Assembly (NCBI RefSeq): GCF_001311845.1
Contig: NZ_BBCC01000011.1
Span: 1-64,000, forward strand
DNA: 64,000 bases
Direction: 5' to 3'
From: Desulfosarcina cetonica JCM 12296
GTDB lineage: Bacteria > Desulfobacterota > Desulfobacteria > Desulfobacterales > Desulfosarcinaceae
This document shows, piece by piece, positions 60,801 to 64,000 of this stretch; position 1 is the stretch's first letter; each line of letters starts with the position of its first letter. The notes under the pieces were generated by a model that saw only the letters and a program-made list of their open reading frames with translations, was not told the origin of the DNA and ran no database searches. A program made the translations under genes and the position numbers.

Positions 60801-63800
60801 CGCAAAAGCCCCGTCCATTCATCGTCGGCACGGTGGTTGGCGGCCACGGCCAGATGGGGGCTGTCGTCCAGAATGCGATCGATCATGCGCGAGCACGAGG
60901 CCCGCGGGCCGGCTTCGACAAAAATGCGGATGCCGTCTGCATAGGCCTGTTGAATGGTTTTGGGGAAATCAAAACCCGCAACCGCCTGGTGCTCGATGGA
61001 ATCGGCGATGGCGTCGGCCGTTACATCATAGGCTTTCGCCCAACTGCAGCTATAGACGGTCAGCCCCGGGCGGGGTGTTGTCGGGAAGTGGTGCAGATCC
61101 CGATAGGCCTTGGCCACCGGTCGGGCCGCGTCGCAATGCACCGTGACGACGCCGTCCAGAAAGACGGCCTGGCAATTCAGCACGGCAATGGCCTGCTCGA
61201 CCGCCACGCGCGTTCCTCCGATCACGCACTCATCCGGTGAATTGATGATCAACAGGCGCACACGGGGAGTGCTGTCAATGACGCGATGGACCTGATCGGC
61301 GGTACGGTTGACCACCGCCACAGTCCAGTCCACCGTTTCCCCGGCCGGGATTTGCCAGGCCTGGCGCAGGGCGTGGCAAGGACCGGCCAATTGGGTGGAA
61401 AACAGGTTCGTGGCCTGCATGCGGGCCAGCATATCGCCGCGATCGGCCCATACGCTATGGGCGAAGAGGGCGGCGGATTCGCCCAGGCTGTACCCGATGA
61501 TGGCGTTCGTGGGAACGGCAAAACGGTTGAGAATCTGAGTCATCAAGCCGCCGTACACCACCTGGCCGAAGATCATGTTGAGGATATCGTCTTTGAGTTG
61601 GCGTTCGGCACGCGGTTGCCATCCAGGGGACCAATCCCGACCCCAAGGCATCAGGTGCCAGGGACGCATCTGGGTCAACAGGCGTGCCGTACCTTGATCC
61701 ATGCCGGCCACGATATCGGGAAAACGCAAGGCCAGATCACGCCCCATGCCCAGGTAATGGTTGCCCGATCCCGGGTAGACCATGGCGATACGGGCCTTGG
61801 GCCCCAGGGGATCCTTGCGGTAAAAAACCTGTCTGTCCAACGGATCGGGTTGGCCGGACGTTACCGCCCGTCGTGCCCGGGATAGGATGGCGGCACGATC
61901 GCTTTCGTCTTTCAGCAACAGGGCCACGGCCCGGCCGTGGGCAGAGTCCGGTGCTTGCGCCTGGTACCATTGCCGGGCGGCGGCAGGGATCGACAACCGG
62001 TCGGCGGTTTTGAGATGGGTTTCCAGGCCACTCAATCCTGCCATCAGCTGCTCGGCGGAATCGCCAGTGACCACAAACAGCCCCACGGCGTCACGGTTCA
62101 CGGTCGGCAGGCAAAGTGCAGATAGGGCCGGATCAACGGTCTCCTCTTCCTGAAGCAGGACATGGGTGCAAGTGCCGTCCATGGTGATGGTGCTGGAGAG
62201 CGCCGTGCGGGGCCCCTCCTCACGGTTGCGATACCAGGGTTGGGATTGCCGGGGAATGTGAAACGGTATCTCGAAATCCATGGATGGGGCCGTCTGCGTA
62301 AAACCCGGCAGCGGAGGAAGCGTGCGGTGGTGCAGACAAAGGGCGGTCTTGGCCAGTGCCAGGAGACCGTCGGCGGCGCCGGTATGCCCGCAGATCGACT
62401 TGACGCTGCCAAGTGCAATGGCCCGTTCGGCACCGCGATAGGCAGGACCGCTGAAAAATGAGCCCAGGGCTTCTATTTCCATGCGATCCAGGTCGGGCTG
62501 GGCCGCACCATGGGCCTCGACATAGGCGATCGGCGTCGTGGTCAGGATGGCGGACCGGGCAAAACAGCGCCGCAGCGAGCGGGTATAGGTGGCCTTGCTG
62601 ACACGACCGCTGGCCGGCGAGTCACCACCGGCGCTGCCGATCCCCTGGATGATCGCGTAAATCCGGTCCCTTTGGGCGCGGGCAAGGGAAAGGGGCTTGA
62701 GTACCAGGCCACGGCCGCATCGCCGGGCAAACTGCCGTCGGCCGATGCATCGAAGGGGCGGACATGGTTTTGACGCGAAAGCGGCAGCATCGAATCCCGG
62801 CGAACGACGTTTCGGCCCTCGCCACCCAAATCCACGGCCGTTACCAGCATGGTTTCTGCGTCGCCCTGCTGAATCCGGTCCACGGCCACCTGAAGCGCTT
62901 GAATGCCCGAGGCGGCATCCGCGGAAACCACGAAACTCGGCCCTCCGAAACGAAATTCGCGGGCCATGCGGCTGGCCACGATGCCCCCCAGGCGCCCATG
63001 ACCCTTGGCGCGGTCAATGGCGGTCCACAGGCATCACGTAGCTCTTCCAGCCATCGATCCAGCGCCTCCCCAGACGTCGGCAGGGCATACCGATCGCGCC
63101 AGGCCTGGATGGCCGGGAAGAGTTGCCAGCGCAGATGAAAATTGGTCGCTTCGAAATCGAAGTTGATGCCGACCACCACCCCCATGGCTTCACGGGCCTC
63201 GCGCAGGGCCAGGCCGGCGTCGGTCAAGGCGGCAGCCCCGGTTTTAAGGGCCAGCAGTTGCTGGGGAAGGATGCGGTCGATTTCGTTGGGCGGTATCTGG
63301 AACTCGCCGATGCCCACCTGAAGCGCGTCGATGAAGGCCCCATGGGGATCTGCACCCTTCAATGCCGAGGTAAAGGTGGCATCGGTGCCTTTCCAGCGCC
63401 CCGATGGGCGCTGGCCAATGGCGCTCTGACCCTGGAAAACAGCCGTTTCGAATGCCTTTAAACTTTCAAGTGAACCGGCATGCACCGCCATTCCGACGAT
63501 GGCGACCGGTTCAGGCGGGTGTTGCGGCTGAATTTCATGCACACTGGCGGCTGTTTTCGTGGTTTTCGTTTCGGCCGGCCACTCCTCGAAAAGTGCATGG
63601 GCATTGATACCGCCGAAACCAAAGGCGCTGACGGCCGCCCGGCGTGGCAGACCCGCTTTCCGGGGTGTCCATGCAGCAGGGGCCGTTTGCACGCGGAAGG
63701 GGCTGCCGGTCAACGGACTATCCGCCGGCGCATGCTCAAAATGGATCGAGGGTGGCAGGGTCTGATGCCGCATGGCCAAAAGGATCTTGATCATGCCGGC

Positions 63801-64000
63801 AGCACCGGCGGCGGTCAAAAGGTGCCCGATCTGCGATTTCACCGAGCCGATGGAACAGCTTTGCGGCGCGGCCTCTTTTGATGCCCATAGCGCCAGCATG
63901 CTTTGGATTTCCGTGGTGTCGCCGGCCTTTGTTCCGGTGCCATGGCATTCGATCAGATCCACATCCGTCGGTTGCCAGTCGGCGGCACGGTAAGCCGCCT
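57857..64000 (-). CDS. pfaC: PUFA-synthase-type polyketide synthase, KS-CLF-AT-DH-DH (PfaC/Pfa3-like), 5' end outside window (frame breaks)
   Basis: At least 2,048 aa in the window. The end of a KS (IECHGTGTKAGDTTEIQ; GSVKSQIGHLLTAAGAAGM) is followed by a second KS-like domain lacking the active Cys (FVVSADAASGIQALQ, Ser at the Cys position; EAHGAAQ for EAHGTGT), that is, a chain-length factor. Then come an AT domain (YPGSGNHYLGMG; IIGYSLGESAALFA), a Pro/Ala-rich linker, and two FabA-like double-hotdog dehydratases (HFVDDMVMPGTLMYE and HFFQDPVCPGSLGVE). No AGPAT domain follows. Frame breaks at about 62992, 62705, 60350-60420 and 58345. The CLF and AT together recall myxobacterial Pfa3. Confidence 0.88.

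Overview
The window looks like a chromosomal segment of a Desulfobacteraceae-type sulfate-reducing Desulfobacterota (Desulfosarcina-like). This is inferred from GC-rich coding DNA, several SLC13/DASS anion transporters, an energy-converting hydrogenase-related (Ehr) membrane complex, and a PUFA-synthase/ole lipid cluster. No rRNA, tRNA, complete mobile element or CRISPR array was seen.

Layout. 1-2.3 kb is an AT-richer accessory edge: a cut OLD-like ATPase, an unknown gene, two palindromic operator-like sites, dispersed repeats and an aldo/keto reductase remnant. 2.3-20.6 kb is a minus-strand regulatory and transport island. It holds three DASS transporters, two dCache histidine kinases, three receiver-only proteins, a receiver-CBS protein, universal stress proteins, CBS/ACT proteins and an ADP-forming acyl-CoA synthetase fused to a GNAT acetyltransferase. 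Two transcription units in it begin with near-perfect sigma-54 promoters, each preceded by the same dyad element at the same distance. 21.0-23.0 kb carries a CBS paralogue and a hexapeptide-repeat protein. 23.0-30.3 kb is a six-subunit Ehr complex whose large subunit lacks the Ni-binding cysteines. 30.5-39.3 kb is a branched-chain amino acid operon (leader-ilvD-ilvB-ilvN-ilvC-cimA-leuA) headed by an Ile/Leu/Val-rich leader peptide and an attenuator. 39.4-43.7 kb has AlgH, a small Cys protein and a dynamin-ParA pair. 43.7-47.6 kb has copZA, a SMUG-type glycosylase and an FmdB zinc ribbon. 47.7-49.0 kb is a Trp-rich leader peptide plus terminator directly ahead of a DAHP synthase. 49.1-54.2 kb has a lipoprotein, TypA/BipA, PilZ, a K+ channel-RCK-receiver fusion and a PocR-domain protein. 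54.2-64.0 kb is an overlapping pfaC-oleB-oleC-oleD operon, with pfaC running off the window.

Data quality. About 29 frame breaks interrupt 16 genes that are otherwise well conserved and in housekeeping operons. Nearly every one is repaired by adding one base, usually in a short C/G run. I treat them as probable assembly deletions and give the joined extent of each gene.

How the genes work together. The sigma-54 island probably couples anion or organic-acid uptake to membrane sensing, energy/stress signalling and protein acetylation. The Ehr complex probably links a redox reaction to ion pumping. The two attenuators tie branched-chain and aromatic amino acid synthesis to charged-tRNA supply. 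The pfa/ole operon probably makes a polyunsaturated acyl chain and turns it into a long-chain hydrocarbon.
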